DNA of 64,000 nt from contig JAMKCF010000057.1 in assembly GCA_023634235.1 (NCBI GenBank), forward strand, positions 186,001 through 250,000, written 5' to 3'. The notes under the pieces were generated by a model. It searched no databases. It was given only the letters and a program-made list of their open reading frames with translations, and was not told the origin of the DNA. This DNA comes from Pisaster brevispinus (taxonomy: Eukaryota > Echinodermata > Asteroidea > Forcipulatida > Asteriidae). Positions 10,906 through 22,114 of this stretch are shown one piece after another. Positions within the stretch are counted from its first letter, which is position 1; each line of letters opens with the position of its first letter. The position numbers and the translations under genes were made by a program.

Positions 10906-13200
10906 GATGTTAGGCCTACCCCTAAGAAAAATTGAAAAAAAAACAAAAAAAAAAAACCCAGAAGCAAGGTCGTGCCGGCAGGGGTCTTGGCCCAAAATAA
11001 AAGTGCGGTGAATTTGAGAATAACTCCCGATCTAGGAGGGCTAGAGGGATGATCTTTTGGCCTGACTCTGCCTTAGGTATCCCTGCATCCGAAAATTAGA
11101 CTTTTACGGCCGTTGCGGGCAGGCTTCACACCGGAAAAGACCAGCAAGCGGGGACACTCCGTAAGCCCCGCAAAACATCAACGTGATTTTGATGTAAAAA
11201 GACACAAATACAAAATAAGGAGGGTCACATCACCCCCAAGGCAATATCGAATCTGCACAATTGTAGTACCACTGTAAAGCCCGTTTCAAGGGCTCCCTCT
11301 CCCGTGAGTTTGGGGTCGCTGACGATTCTGTAGGCGAGGCGAGCGGCCTGGATGTTAGGCCCACCCCTTAGAGAAATAGGAAAACAAAAACCAGGGGTAA
11401 TGGCCCAAAATAAAAGTGCGGTGATTTTGGGAATAAGTCCCGATCTAGGAGGGCTAGAGAGATGATTTTTTTACCTGACTCTGCCTTAGGTATCCCTGCA
11501 TCCGAAAATTAGACTTTTACGGCCGTTGCGGGCAGGCTTCACACCGGAAAAGACCAGCAAGCGCGGACACTCCGAAAGCCCCCCAAAACATCAACTTGAT
11601 TTTGCTGTAAAAAGACACAAATACAAAATAAGGAGGGTCACATCACCCCCAGGGCAATATCGAATCTGCACAATTTTAGTACCACTGTAAAGCCCGTTTC
11701 AAGGGCTCGGTCTCCCGTGAGTTTGGGGTCGCTGACGATTCTGTAGGCGAGGTGAGCGGCCTGGATGTTAGGCCTACCCCTAAGAAAAATTGAAAAAAAA
11801 AAAAAAAAAAAAAAAAAACAGAAGCAAGGTCGTGCCGGCAGGGGTCATGGCCCAAAATAAAAGTGCGGTGAATTTGGGAATAACTCCCGATCTAGGAGGG
11901 CTAGAGGGATGATTTTTTGGCCTGACTCTGCCTTAGGTATCCCTGCCCAAAATAAAAGTGCGGTGATTTTGGGAATAAGTCCCGACCTAGGAGGGCTAGA
12001 GAGATGATTTTTTTACCTGACTCTGCCTTAGGTATCCCTGCATCCGAAAATTAGACTTTTACGGCCGTTGCGGGCAGGCTTCACACCGGAAAAGACCAGC
12101 AAGAGGGGACACTTCGAAAGCCCCCCAAAACATCAACTTGATTTTGCTGTAAAAAGACACAAATACAAAATAAGGAGGGTCACATCACCCCCAGGGCAAT
12201 ATCGAATCTGCACAATTTTAGTACCACTGTAAAGCCCGTTTCAAGGGCTCCCTCTCCCGTGAGTTTGGGGTCGCTGACGATTCTGTAGGCGAGGCGAGCG
12301 GCCTGGATGTTAGGCCTACCCCTAAGAAAAATTGAAAAAAAAAAAAAAAAAAAAAAAAAACCAGAAGCAAGGTCGCGCCGGCAGGGGTCATGGCCCAAAA
12401 TAAAAGTGCGGTGAATTTGGGAATAACTCCCGATCTAGGAGGGCTAGAGGGATGATTTGTTGGCCTGACTCTGCCTTAGGTATCCCTGCATCCGAAAATT
12501 AGACTTTTACGGCCGTTGCGGGCAGGCTTCACACCGGAAAAGACCAGCAAGCGGGGACACTCCGAAAGCCCCGCAAAACATCAACGTGATTTTGCTGTAA
12601 AAAGACACAAATACAAAATAAGGAGGGTCACATCACCCCCAGGGCAATATCGAATCTGCACAATTTTAGTACCACTGTAAAGCCCGTTTCAAGGGCTCCC
12701 TCTCCCGTGAGTTTGGGGTCGCTGACGATTCTGTAGGCGAGGCGAGCGGCCTGGATGTTAGGCCTACCCCTAAGAAAAATTGAAAAAAAAAAAAAAAAAA
12801 AAAAAACCCAGAAGCAAGGTCGTGCCGGCAGGGGTCATGGCCCAAAATAAAAGTGCGGTGAATTTGGGAATAACTCCCGATCTAGGAGGGCTAGAGGGAT
12901 GATTTGTTGGCCTGACTCTGCCTTACGTATCCCTGCATCCGAAAATTAGACTTTTACGGCCGTTGCGGGCAGGCTTCACACCGGAAAAGACCAGCAAGCG
13001 GGGACACTCCGAAAGCCCCGCAAAACATCAACTTGATTTTGCTGTAAAAAGACACAAATACAAAATAAGGAGGGTCACATCACCCCCAAGGCAATATTGA
13101 ATCTGCACAATTTTAGTACCACTGTAAAGCCCGTTTCAAGGGCTCCCTTTCCCGTGAGTTTGGGGTCGCTGACGATTCTGTAGGCGAGGCGAGCGGCCTG
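10906..13200. repeat. L-rich satellite block with one expanded monomer
   Basis: Starts are L 10906, S 11351, L 11764, L 12306 and L 12754. The L at 11764 is 542 bases because it carries the same 95-base internal duplication as the monomer at 5273. The S at 11351 shares CAATTGTAGTACC and the preceding TTTGATGTAAAAAG with the S at 9666, at an offset of 1,685 bases (four monomers). The monomer before each copy differs in class (S at 9253, L at 10906), so the shared patch crosses the L/S boundary. Confidence 0.9.
11851..12040. repeat. 95-base internal tandem duplication, second occurrence
   Basis: CCCAAAATAAAAG at 11851 is repeated at 11946 with the junction CCCTGCCCAAAATAAAAG. The first half is L-type (GTGAATTTGGG, AACTCC, GGGATGATTTTTTGGCC); the second half is S-type (GTGATTTTGGG, AAGTCC, AGAGATGATTTTTTTACC). 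Because the halves differ in class, the element reads as an L half joined to an S half, not as a fresh local copy. The junction is identical to that near 5451, 6.5 kb away. Confidence 0.9.
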
Positions 13201-14826
13201 GATGTTAGGCCCACCCCTTAGAGAAATAGGAAAACAAAAACCAGGGGTAATGGCCCAAAATAAAAGTGCGGTGATTTTGGGAATAAGTCCCGATCTAGGA
13301 GGGCTAGAGAGATGATTTTTTTTACCTGACTCTGCCTTAGGTATCCCTGCATCCGAAAATTAAACTTTTACGGCCGTTGCGGGCAGGCTTCACACCGGAA
13401 AAGACCAGCAAGCGGGGACACTCCGAAAGCCCCCCAAAACATCAACTTGATTTTGCTGTAAAAAGACACAAATACAAAATCAGGAGGGTCACATCACCCC
13501 CAGGGCAATATTGAATCTGCACAATTTTAGTACCACTGTAAAGCCCGTTTCAAGGGCTCCCTCTCCCGTGAGTTTGGGGTCGCTGACGATTCTGTAGGCG
13601 AGGCGAGCGGCCTGGATGTTAGGCCTACCCCTAAGAAAAATTGAAAAAAAAAAAAAAAAAAAAAAAAAAAACCAGAAGCAAGGTCGTGCCGGCAGGGGTC
13701 ATGGCCCAAAAATAAAAGTGCGATGAATTTGAGAATAACTCCCGATCTAGGAGGGCTAGAGGGATGATTTTTTGGCCTGACTCTGCCTTAGGTATCCCTG
13801 CATCCGAAAATTAGACTTTTACGGCCGTTGCGGGCAGGCTTCACACCGGAAAAGACCAGCAAGCGGGGACACTCCGAAAGCCCCGCAAAACATCAACGTG
13901 ATTTTGCTGTAAAAAGACACAAATACAAAATAAGGAGGGTCACATCACCATAGGGCAATATCGAATCTGCACAATTTTAGTACCACTGTAAAGCCCGTTT
14001 CAAGGGCTCCCTCTCCCGTGAGTTTGGGGTCGCTGACGATTCTGTAGGCGAGGCGAGCGGCCTGGATGTTAGGCCCACCCCTTAGAGAAATAGGAAAACA
14101 AAAACCAGGGGTAATGGCCGAAAATAAAAGTGCGGTGATTTTGGGAATAAGTCCCGATCTAGGAGGGCTAGAGAGATGATTTTTTTACCTGACTCTGCCT
14201 TAGGTATCCCTGCATCCGAAAATTAGACTTTTACGGCCGTTGCGGGCAGGCTTCACACCGGAAAAGACCAGCAAGCGGGGACACTCCGAAAGCCCCCCAA
14301 AACATCAACTTGATTTTGCTGTAAAAAGACACAAATACAAAATAAGGAGGGTCACATCACCCGCAGGGCAATATCGAATCTGCACAATTTTAGTACCACT
14401 GTAAAGCCCGTTTCAAGGGCTCCCTCTCCCGTGAGTTTGGGGTTGCTGACGATTCTGTAGGCGAGGCGAGCGGCCTGGATGTTAGGCCTACCCCTAAGAA
14501 AAATTGAAAAAAAAACAAAAAAAAACAAACCCCAGAAGCAAGGTCGTGCCGGCAGGGGTCATGGCCCAAAATAAAAGTGCGGTGAATTTGGGAATAACTC
14601 CCGATCTAGGAGGGCTAGAGGGATGATTTTTTGGCCTGACTCTGCCTTAGGTATCCCTGCATCCGAAAATTAGACTTTTACGGCCGTTGCGGGCAGGCTT
14701 CACACCGGAAAAGACCAGCAAGCGGGGACACTCCGAAAGCCCCCCAAAACATCAACTTGATTTTGCTGTAAAGAGACACAAATACAAAATAAGGAGGGTC
14801 ACATCACCCCCAGGGCAGGCTTCACG
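12966..14826. repeat. 1,861-base tandem duplication, copy 1
   Basis: Four monomers' worth of sequence repeated directly after itself. Markers shared with copy 2 in order: CCCCCAAGGCAATATTG (13083/14942), CTCCCTTTCCC (13144/15003), ATTAAACTTTTACGG (near 13361/15220), AAAATCAGGAGGG (near 13478/15336), AAAATAAAAGTGCGATG (near 13708), ATGGCCGAAAATAAAAG (14115/15977), CACCCGCAGGG (14358/16219) and GTAAAGAGACAC (14768/16630). The copies differ at 13946, where this one has ATCACCATAGGGC and copy 2 has ATCACCCCCAGTGC. Exact ends are uncertain by a few bases because of microhomology. Confidence 0.88.
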
Positions 14827-14836
14827 GGCAGGCTTC
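14812..14836. other. Out-of-register duplication joint
   Basis: CACCCCCAGGGCA is followed not by ATATCG but by GGCTTCAC, and then GGGCAGGCTTCACACC. Two different monomer positions, the one after CCCAGGGCA and the one after TTGCGGGCA, are joined at a shared GGGCA. A second short slip repeats GGCTTCAC. This creates the only frame at 14687-14959 that reads the same 40-residue segment twice. I read it as the scar of a microhomology-mediated event that made the flanking 1,861-base duplication. Confidence 0.85.
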
Positions 14837-15502
14837 ACACCGGAAAAGACCAGCAAGCGGGGACACTCCGAAAGCCCCGCAAAACATCAACTTGATTTTG
14901 CTGTAAAAAGACACAAATACAAAATAAGGAGGGTCACATCACCCCCAAGGCAATATTGAATCTGCACAATTTTAGTACCACTGTAAAGCCCGTTTCAAGG
15001 GCTCCCTTTCCCGTGAGTTTGGGGTCGCTGACGATTCTGTAGGCGAGGCGAGCGGCCTGGATGTTAGGCCCACCCCTTAGAGAAATAGGAAAACAAAAAC
15101 CAGGGGTAATGGCCCAAAATAAAAGTGCGGTGATTTTGGGAATAAGTCCCGATCTAGGAGGGCTAGAGAGATGATTTTTTTTACCTGACTCTGCCTTAGG
15201 TATCCCTGCATCCGAAAATTAAACTTTTACGGCCGTTGCGGGCAGGCTTCACACCGGAAAAGACCAGCAAGCGGGGACACTCCGAAAGCCCCCCAAAACA
15301 TCAACTTGATTTTGCTGTAAAAAGACACAAATACAAAATCAGGAGGGTCACATCACCCCCAGGGCAATATTGAATCTGCACAATTTTAGTACCACTGTAA
15401 AGCCCGTTTCAAGGGCTCCCTCTCCCGTGAGTTTGGGGTCGCTGACGATTCTGTAGGCGAGGCGAGCGGCCTGGATGTTAGGCCTACCCCTAAGAAAAAT
15501 TG

Positions 15503-15533
<31 letters not shown>

Positions 15534-16687
15534 AGAAGCAAGGTCGTGCCGGCAGGGGTCATGGCCCAAAAATAAAAGTGCGATGAATTTGAGAATAACT
15601 CCCGATCTAGGAGGGCTAGAGGGATGATTTTTTGGCCTGACTCTGCCTTAGGTATCCCTGCATCCGAAAATTAGACTTTTACGGCCGTTGCGGGCAGGCT
15701 TCACACCGGAAAAGACCAGCAAGCGGGGACACTCCGAAAGCCCCGCAAAACATCAACGTGATTTTGCTGTAAAAAGACACAAATACAAAATAAGGAGGGT
15801 CACATCACCCCCAGTGCAATATCGAATCTGCACAATTTTAGTACCACTGTAAAGCCCGTTTCAAGGGCTCCCTCTCCCGTGAGTTTGGGGTCGCTGACGA
15901 TTCTGTAGGCGAGGCGAGCGGCCTGGATGTTAGGCCCACCCCTTAGAGAAATAGGAAAACAAAAACCAGGGGTAATGGCCGAAAATAAAAGTGCGGTGAT
16001 TTTGGGAATAAGTCCCGATCTAGGAGGGCTAGAGAGATGATTTTTTTACCTGACTCTGCCTTAGGTATCCCTGCATCCGAAAATTAGACTTTTACGGCCG
16101 TTGCGGGCAGGCTTCACACCGGAAAAGACCAGCAAGCGGGGACACTCCGAAAGCCCCCCAAAACATCAACTTGATTTTGCTGTAAAAAGACACAAATACA
16201 AAATAAGGAGGGTCACATCACCCGCAGGGCAATATCGAATCTGCACAATTTTAGTACCACTGTAAAGCCCGTTTCAAGGGCTCCCTCTCCCGTGAGTTTG
16301 GGGTTGCTGACGATTCTGTAGGCGAGGCGAGCGGCCTGGATGTTAGGCCTACCCCTAAGAAAAATTGAAAAAAAAACAAAAAAAAACAAACCCCAGAAGC
16401 AAGGTCGTGCCGGCAGGGGTCATGGCCCAAAATAAAAGTGCGGTGAATTTGGGAATAACTCCCGATCTAGGAGGGCTAGAGGGATGATTTTTTGGCCTGA
16501 CTCTGCCTTAGGTATCCCTGCATCCGAAAATTAGACTTTTACGGCCGTTGCGGGCAGGCTTCACACCGGAAAAGACCAGCAAGCGGGGACACTCCGAAAG
16601 CCCCCCAAAACATCAACTTGATTTTGCTGTAAAGAGACACAAATACAAAATAAGGAGGGTCACATCACCCCCAGGGCAATATCGAAT
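14827..16687. repeat. 1,861-base tandem duplication, copy 2
   Basis: Second copy of the 12966-14826 unit, at an offset of 1,859-1,861 bases with eight shared rare variants. It runs on smoothly past 16680 into CAATATCGAATC, which shows what followed copy 1 before the duplication. The joint between copies at 14812-14830 is abnormal while both outer edges look normal, as expected for a direct tandem duplication. Confidence 0.88.
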
Positions 16688-17675
16688 CTGCACAATTTTA
16701 GTACCACTGTAAAGCCCGTTTTAAGGGCTCCCTCTCCCGTGAGTTTGGGGTCGCTGACGATTCTGTAGGCGAGGCGAGCGGCCTGGATGTTAGGCCTACC
16801 CCTTAGAGAAATAGGAAAACAAAAACCAGGGGTAATGGCCCAAAATAAAAGTGCGGTGATTTTGGGAATAAGTCCCGATCTAGGAGGGCTAGAGAGATGA
16901 TTGTTTTACCTGACTCTGCCTTAGGTATCCCTGCATCCGAAAATTAGACTTTTACGGCCGTTGCGGGCAGGCTTCACACCGAGAAAAGACCAGCAAGCGG
17001 GGACACTCCGAAAGCCCCCCAAAACATCAACTTGATTTTGCTGTAAAAAGACACAAATACAAAATAAGGAGGGTCACATCACCATAGGGCAATATCGAAT
17101 CTGCACAATTTTAGTACCACTGTAAAGCCCGTTTCAAGGGCTCCCTCTCCCGTGAGTTTGGGGTCGCTGACGATTCTGTAGGCGAGGCGAGCGGCCTGGA
17201 TGTTAGGCCTACCCCTAAGAAAAATTGAAAAAAACAAAAAACAAAAACAAAACCCAGAAGCAAGGTCGTGCCGGCAGGGGTCATGGCCCAAAATAAAAGT
17301 GCGGTGAATTTGGGAATAACTCCCGATCTAGGAGGGCTAGAGGGATGATTTGTTGGCCTGACTCTGCCTTAGGTATCCCTGCATCCGAAAATTAGACTTT
17401 TACGGCCGTTGCGGGCAGGCTTCCCACCGGAAAAGACCAGCAAGCGGGGACACTCCGAAAGCCCCGCAAAACATCAACGTGATTTTGCTGTAAAAAGACA
17501 CAAATACAAAATAAGGAGGGTCACATCACCCCCAGGGCAATATTGAATCTGCACAATTTTAGTACCACTGTAAAGCCCGTTTCAAGGGCTCCCTCTCCCG
17601 TGAGTTTGGGGTCGCTGACGATTCTGTAGGCGAGGCGAGCGGCCTGGATGTTAGGCCTACCCCTAAGAAAAATTG

Positions 17676-17707
<32 letters not shown>

Positions 17708-18337
17708 ACAAGCAAGGTCGTGTCGGCAGGGGTCATGGCCCAAAATAAAAGTGCGGTGAATTTGGGAATAACTCCCGATCTAGGAGGGCTAGAGGGATGA
17801 TTTTTTGGCCTGACTCTGTCTTAGGTATCCCTGCATCCGAAAATTAGACTTTTACGGCCGTTGCGGGCAGGCTTCACACCGGAAAAGACCAGCAAGCGGG
17901 GACACTCCGAAAGCCCCGCAAAACATCAACGTGATTTTGCTGTAAAAAGACACAAATACAAAATAAGGAGGGTCACATCACCCCCAGGGCAATATCGAAT
18001 CTGCACAATTTTAGTACCACTGTAAAGCCCGTTTCAAGGGCTCCCTCTCCCGTGAGTTTGGGGTCGCTGACGATTCTGTAGGCGAGGCGAGCGGCCTGGA
18101 TGTTAGGCCCACCCCTTAGAGAAATAGGAAAACAAAAACCAGGGGTAATGGCCCAAAATAAAAGTGCGGTGATTTTGGGAATAAGTCCCGATCTAGGAGG
18201 GCTAGAGAGATGATTTTTTTACCTGACTCTGCCTTAGGTATCCCTGCATCCGAAAATTAGACTTTTACGGCCGTTGCGGGCAGGCTTCACACCGGAAAAG
18301 ACCAGCAAGCGGGGACACTCCGAAAGCCCCCCAAAAC

Positions 18338-18348
18338 ATCAACTTGAT
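18338..18348. other. ATCAACTTGAT palindrome (S body), reference copy
   Basis: ATCAA and TTGAT are perfect complements around one central C. The typical L body has ATCAACGTGAT here, which breaks the symmetry. The site lies about 15 bases downstream of the GCGGGG arm region, so one class tends to have the hairpin and the other the palindrome. Some L bodies (for example before 13201 and 26839) combine CCCCGC with ACTTGAT, so linkage is strong but not absolute. Confidence 0.75.
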
Positions 18349-18438
18349 TTTGCTGTAAAAAGACACAAATACAAAATAAGGAGGGTCACATCACCCCCAG
18401 GGCAACATCGAATCTGCACAATTTTAGTACCACTGTAA

Positions 18439-18455
18439 AGCCCGTTTCAAGGGCT
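18439..18455. other. AGCCCGTTTCAAGGGCT hairpin in both classes, reference copy
   Basis: Five-base arms AGCCC and GGGCT enclose the loop GTTTCAA, present in nearly all monomers of both classes. Recurrent variants often fall in the loop (GTTTAAA, GTTTTAA, ATTTCAA). The GTTTCTAAGGCT family at 46.6-55.1 kb shortens the arms to four pairs. Rarer arm changes are GTAAAGGCCG (21043, 23659) and GTAAAGCACG (19737, 22351). Confidence 0.7.
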
Positions 18456-19499
18456 CCCTCTCCCGTGAGTTTGGGGTCGCTGACGATTCTGTAGGCGAGG
18501 CGAGCGGCCTGGATGTTAGGCCTACCCCTAAGAAAAATTGAAAAAAAAAAAAAAAAAAAAACCCAGAAGCAAGGTCGTGCCGGCAGGGGTCATGGCCGAA
18601 AATAAAAGTGCGGTGAATTTGAGAATAACTCCCGATCTAAGAGGGCTAGAGGGATGATTTTTTGGCCTGACTCTGCCTTAGGTATCCCTGCATCCGAAAA
18701 TTAGACTTTTACGGCCGTTGCGGGCAGGCTTCACACCGGAAAAGACCAGCAAGCGGGGACACTCCGAAAGCCCCGCAAAACATCAACGTGATTTTGCTGT
18801 AAAAAGACACAAATACAAAATAAGGAGGGTCACATCACCCCCAGGGCAATATCGAATCTGCACAATTTTAGTACCACTGTAAAGCCCGCTTCAAGGGCTC
18901 CCTCTCCCGTGAGTTTGGGGTCGCTGACGATTCTGTAGGCGAGGCGAGCGGCCTAGATGTTAGGCCTACCCCTAAGAAAAATTGAAAAAAAAAAAAAAAA
19001 AAAAAACCCAGAAGCAAGGTCGTGCCGGCAGGGGTCATGGCCCAAAATAAAAGTGCGGTGAATTTGGGAATAACTCCCGATCTAGGAGGGCTAGAGGGAT
19101 GATTTTTTGGCCTGACTCTGCCTTAGTATCCCTGCATCCGAAAATTAGACTTTTACGGCCGTTGCGGGCAGGCTTCACACCGGAAAAGACCAGCAAGCGG
19201 GGACACTCCGAAAGCCCCGCAAAACATCAACGTGATTTTGCTGTTAAAAGACACAAATACAAAATAAGGAGGGTCACATCACCCCCAGGGCAATATCGAA
19301 TCTGCACAATTTTAGTACCACTGTAAAGCCCTTTTCAAGGGCTCCCTTTCCCGTGAGTTTGGGGTCGCTGACGATTCTGTAGGCGAGGCGAGCGGCCTGG
19401 ATGTTAGGCCCACCCCTTAGAGAAATAGGAAAACAAAAACCAGGGGTAATGGCCCAAAATAAAAGTGCGGTGATTTTGGGAATAAGTCCCGATCTAGGA

Positions 19500-22114
19500 G
19501 GGCTAGAGAGATGATTTTTTTACCTGACTCTGCCTTAGGTATCCCTGCATCCAAAAATTAGACTTTTACGGCCGTTGCGGGCAGGCTTCACACCGGAAAA
19601 GACCAGCAAGCGGGGACACTCCGAAAGCCCCCCAAAACATCAACTTGATTTTGCTGTAAAAAGACACAAATACAAAATAAGGAGGGTCACATCACCCCCA
19701 GGGCAATATCGAATCTGCACAATTTTAGTACCACTGTAAAGCACGTTTCAAGGGCTCCCTCTCCCGTGAGTTTGGGGTCGCTAACGATTCTGTAGGCGAG
19801 GCGAGCGGCCTGGATGTTAGGCCTACCCCTAAGAAAAATTGAAAAAAAAAAAAAAAAAAAAAAAACCCAGAAGCAAGGTCGTGCCGGCGGGGGTCATGGC
19901 CCAAAATAAAAGTGCGGTGAATTTGGGAATAACTCCCGATCTAGGAGGGCTAGAGGGATGATTTTTTGGCCTGACTCTGCCTTAGGTATCCCTGCATCCG
20001 AAAATTAGACATTTACGGCCGTTGCGGGCAGGCTTCACACCGGAAAAGACCAGCAAGCGGGGACACTCCGAAAGCCCCCCAAAACATCAACGTGATTTTG
20101 CTGTAAAAAGACACAAATACAGAATAAGGAGGGTCACATCACCCCCAGGGCAATATCGAATCTGCACAATTTTAGTACCACTGTAAAGCCCGTTTCAAGG
20201 GCTCCCTCTCCCGTGAGTTTGGGGTCGCTGACGATTCTGTAGGCGAGGCGAGCGGCCTGGATGTTAGGCCTACCCCTAAGAAAAATTGAAAAAAAAACAA
20301 AAAAAAAAAAAAACCCAGAAGCAAGGTCGTGCCGGCAGGGGTCATGGCCCAAAATAAAAGTGCGGTGAATTTGGGAATAACTCCCGATCTAGGAGGGCTA
20401 GAGGGATGATTTGTTGGCCTGACTCTGCCTTAGGTATCCCTGCATCCGAAAATTAGACTTTTACGGCCGTTGCGGGCAGGCTTCACACCGGAAAAGACCA
20501 GCAAGCGGGGACACTCCGAAAGCCCCGCAAAACATCAACGTGATTTTGCTGTAAAAAGACACAAATACAAAATAAGGAGGGTCACATCACCCCCAGGGCA
20601 ATATCTAATCTGCACAATTTTAGTACCACTGTAAAGCCCGTTTCAAGGGCTCCCTCTCCCGTGAGTTTGGGGTCGCTGACGATTCTGTAGGCGAGGCGAG
20701 CGGCCTGGATGTTAGGCCCACCCCTTAGAGAAATAGGAAAACAAAAACCAGGGGTAATGGCCCAAAATAAAAGTGCGGTGATTTTGGGAATAAGTCCCGA
20801 TCTAGGAGGGCTAGAGAGATGATTTTTTTTACCTGACTCTGCCTTAGGTATCCCTGCATCCGAAAATTAGACTTTTATGGCCGTTGCGGGCAGGCTTCAC
20901 ACCGGAAAAGACCAGCAAGCGGGGACACTCCGAAAGCCCCCCAAAACATCAACTTGATTTTGCTGTAAAAAGACACAAATACAAAATAAGGAGGGTCACA
21001 TCACCCCCAGGGCAATATCGAATCTGCACAATTTTAGTACCACTGTAAAGGCCGTTTCAAGGGCTCCCTCTCCCGTGAGTTTGGGGTTGCTGACGATTCT
21101 GTAGGCGAGGCGAGCGGCCTGGATGTTAGGCCTACCCCTAAGAAAAATTGAAAAAAACAAAAAAAAAAAAAACCCAGAAGCAAGGTCGTGCCGGCAGGGG
21201 TCATGGCCCAAAATAAAAGTGCGGTGAATTTGGGAATAACTCCCGATCTAGGAGGGCTAGAGGGATGATTTTTTGGCCTGACTCTGCCTTAGGTATCCCT
21301 GCATCCGAAAATTAGACTTTTACGGCCGTTGCGGGCAGGCTTCACACCGGAAAAGACCAGCAAGCGGGGAAACTCCGAAAGCCCCGCAAATCATCAACGT
21401 GATTTTGCTGTAAAAAGACATAAATACAAAATTAGGAGGGTCACATCACCCCCAGGGCAATATCGAATCTGCACAATTTTAGTACCACTGTAAAGCCCGT
21501 TTCAAGGGCTCCCTCTCCCGTGAGTTTGGGGTCGCTGACGATTCTGTAGGCGAGGCGAGCGGCCTGGATGTTAGGCCTACCCCTAAGAAAAATTGAAAAA
21601 AACAAAAAACAAAAACAAAACCCAGAAGCAAGGTCGTGCCGGCAGGGGTCATGGCCCAAAATAAAAGTGCGGTGAATTTGGGAATAACTCCCGATCTAGG
21701 AGGGCTAGAGGGATGATTTGTTGGCCTGACTCTGCCTTAGGTATCCCTGCATCCGAAAATTAGACTTTTACGGCCGTTGCGGGCAGGCTTCACACCGGAA
21801 AAGACCAGCAAGCGGGGACACTCCGAAAGCCCCGCAAAACATCAACGTGATTTTGCTGTAAAAAGACACAAATACAAAATAAGGAGGGTCACATCACCCC
21901 CAGGGCAATATCGAATCTGCACAATTTTAGTACCACTGTAAAGCCCGTTTCAAGGGCTCCCTCTCCCGTGAGTTTTGGGTCGCTGACGATTCTGTAGGCG
22001 AGGCGAGCGGCCTGGATGTTAGGCCCACCCCTTAGAGAAATAGGAAAACAAAAACCAGGGGTAATGGCCCAAAATAAAAGTGCGGTGATTTTGGGAATAA
22101 GTCCCGATCTAGGA
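19500..22114. repeat. Two-trimer duplication (2,616-base period), copy 1
   Basis: Shares with copy 2, at an offset of 2,615-2,617 bases: CATCCAAAAATTAG (19549/22164), GTAAAGCACG (19737/22351), GCTAACGATTC (19789/22395), AGACATTTACGG (20007/22623), AATACAGAATAAGG (20117/22732), CAATATCTAATCTG (20600/23216), CTTTTATGGCCG (20870/23487), GTAAAGGCCG (21043/23659) and CGCAAATCATCAACG (21383/24000). Nine shared rare variants in order make this one of the clearest duplications. End points are placed to within roughly 100 bases. Confidence 0.87.

Larger units (their letters stand above)
13201..17198. repeat. L-S dimer block containing an 1,861-base tandem duplication
   Basis: Starts are S 13201, L 13615, S 14065, L 14478, S 15060, L 15474, S 15926, L 16339 and S 16786. 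The L at 14478 is 582 bases because the duplication joint lies inside it. Alternation is otherwise regular. The final S at 16786 shares GATTGTTTTACC and CACACCGAGAAAAG with the S at 10493. Confidence 0.92.
18099..18511. repeat. Reference short (S) monomer, 413 bases
   Basis: A near-consensus S copy. Order: GATGTTAGGCCCACCCCTTA, GAGAAATAGGAAAACAAAAA, CCAGGGGTAATGGCCC, AAAATAAAAGTGCGG, then the S-type body with GTGATTTTGGG, AATAAGTCC, AGAGATGATTTTTTTACC, CCCCCC and AACTTGAT. Its one visible oddity is CAACATCG for CAATATCG. Compared with L it lacks the A-tract expansion and the 20-base block between two CAG triplets. Most S copies in the window are exactly 413 bases. Confidence 0.9.

Noticed and set aside
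14687..14959. Plus-strand frame with a duplicated 40-residue segment, resembling a two-repeat peptide gene
   Set aside because: The doubling is the joint of the 1,861-base DNA duplication; the same segment elsewhere is a single short frame without conserved start or stop.
18402..18416. RNA polymerase III B-box-like word near ATCGAATCTG, suggesting a SINE with the A-tract as its tail
   Set aside because: The B-box match is imperfect, I found no convincing A-box upstream, and neither a second element boundary nor target-site duplications are visible around the tract.
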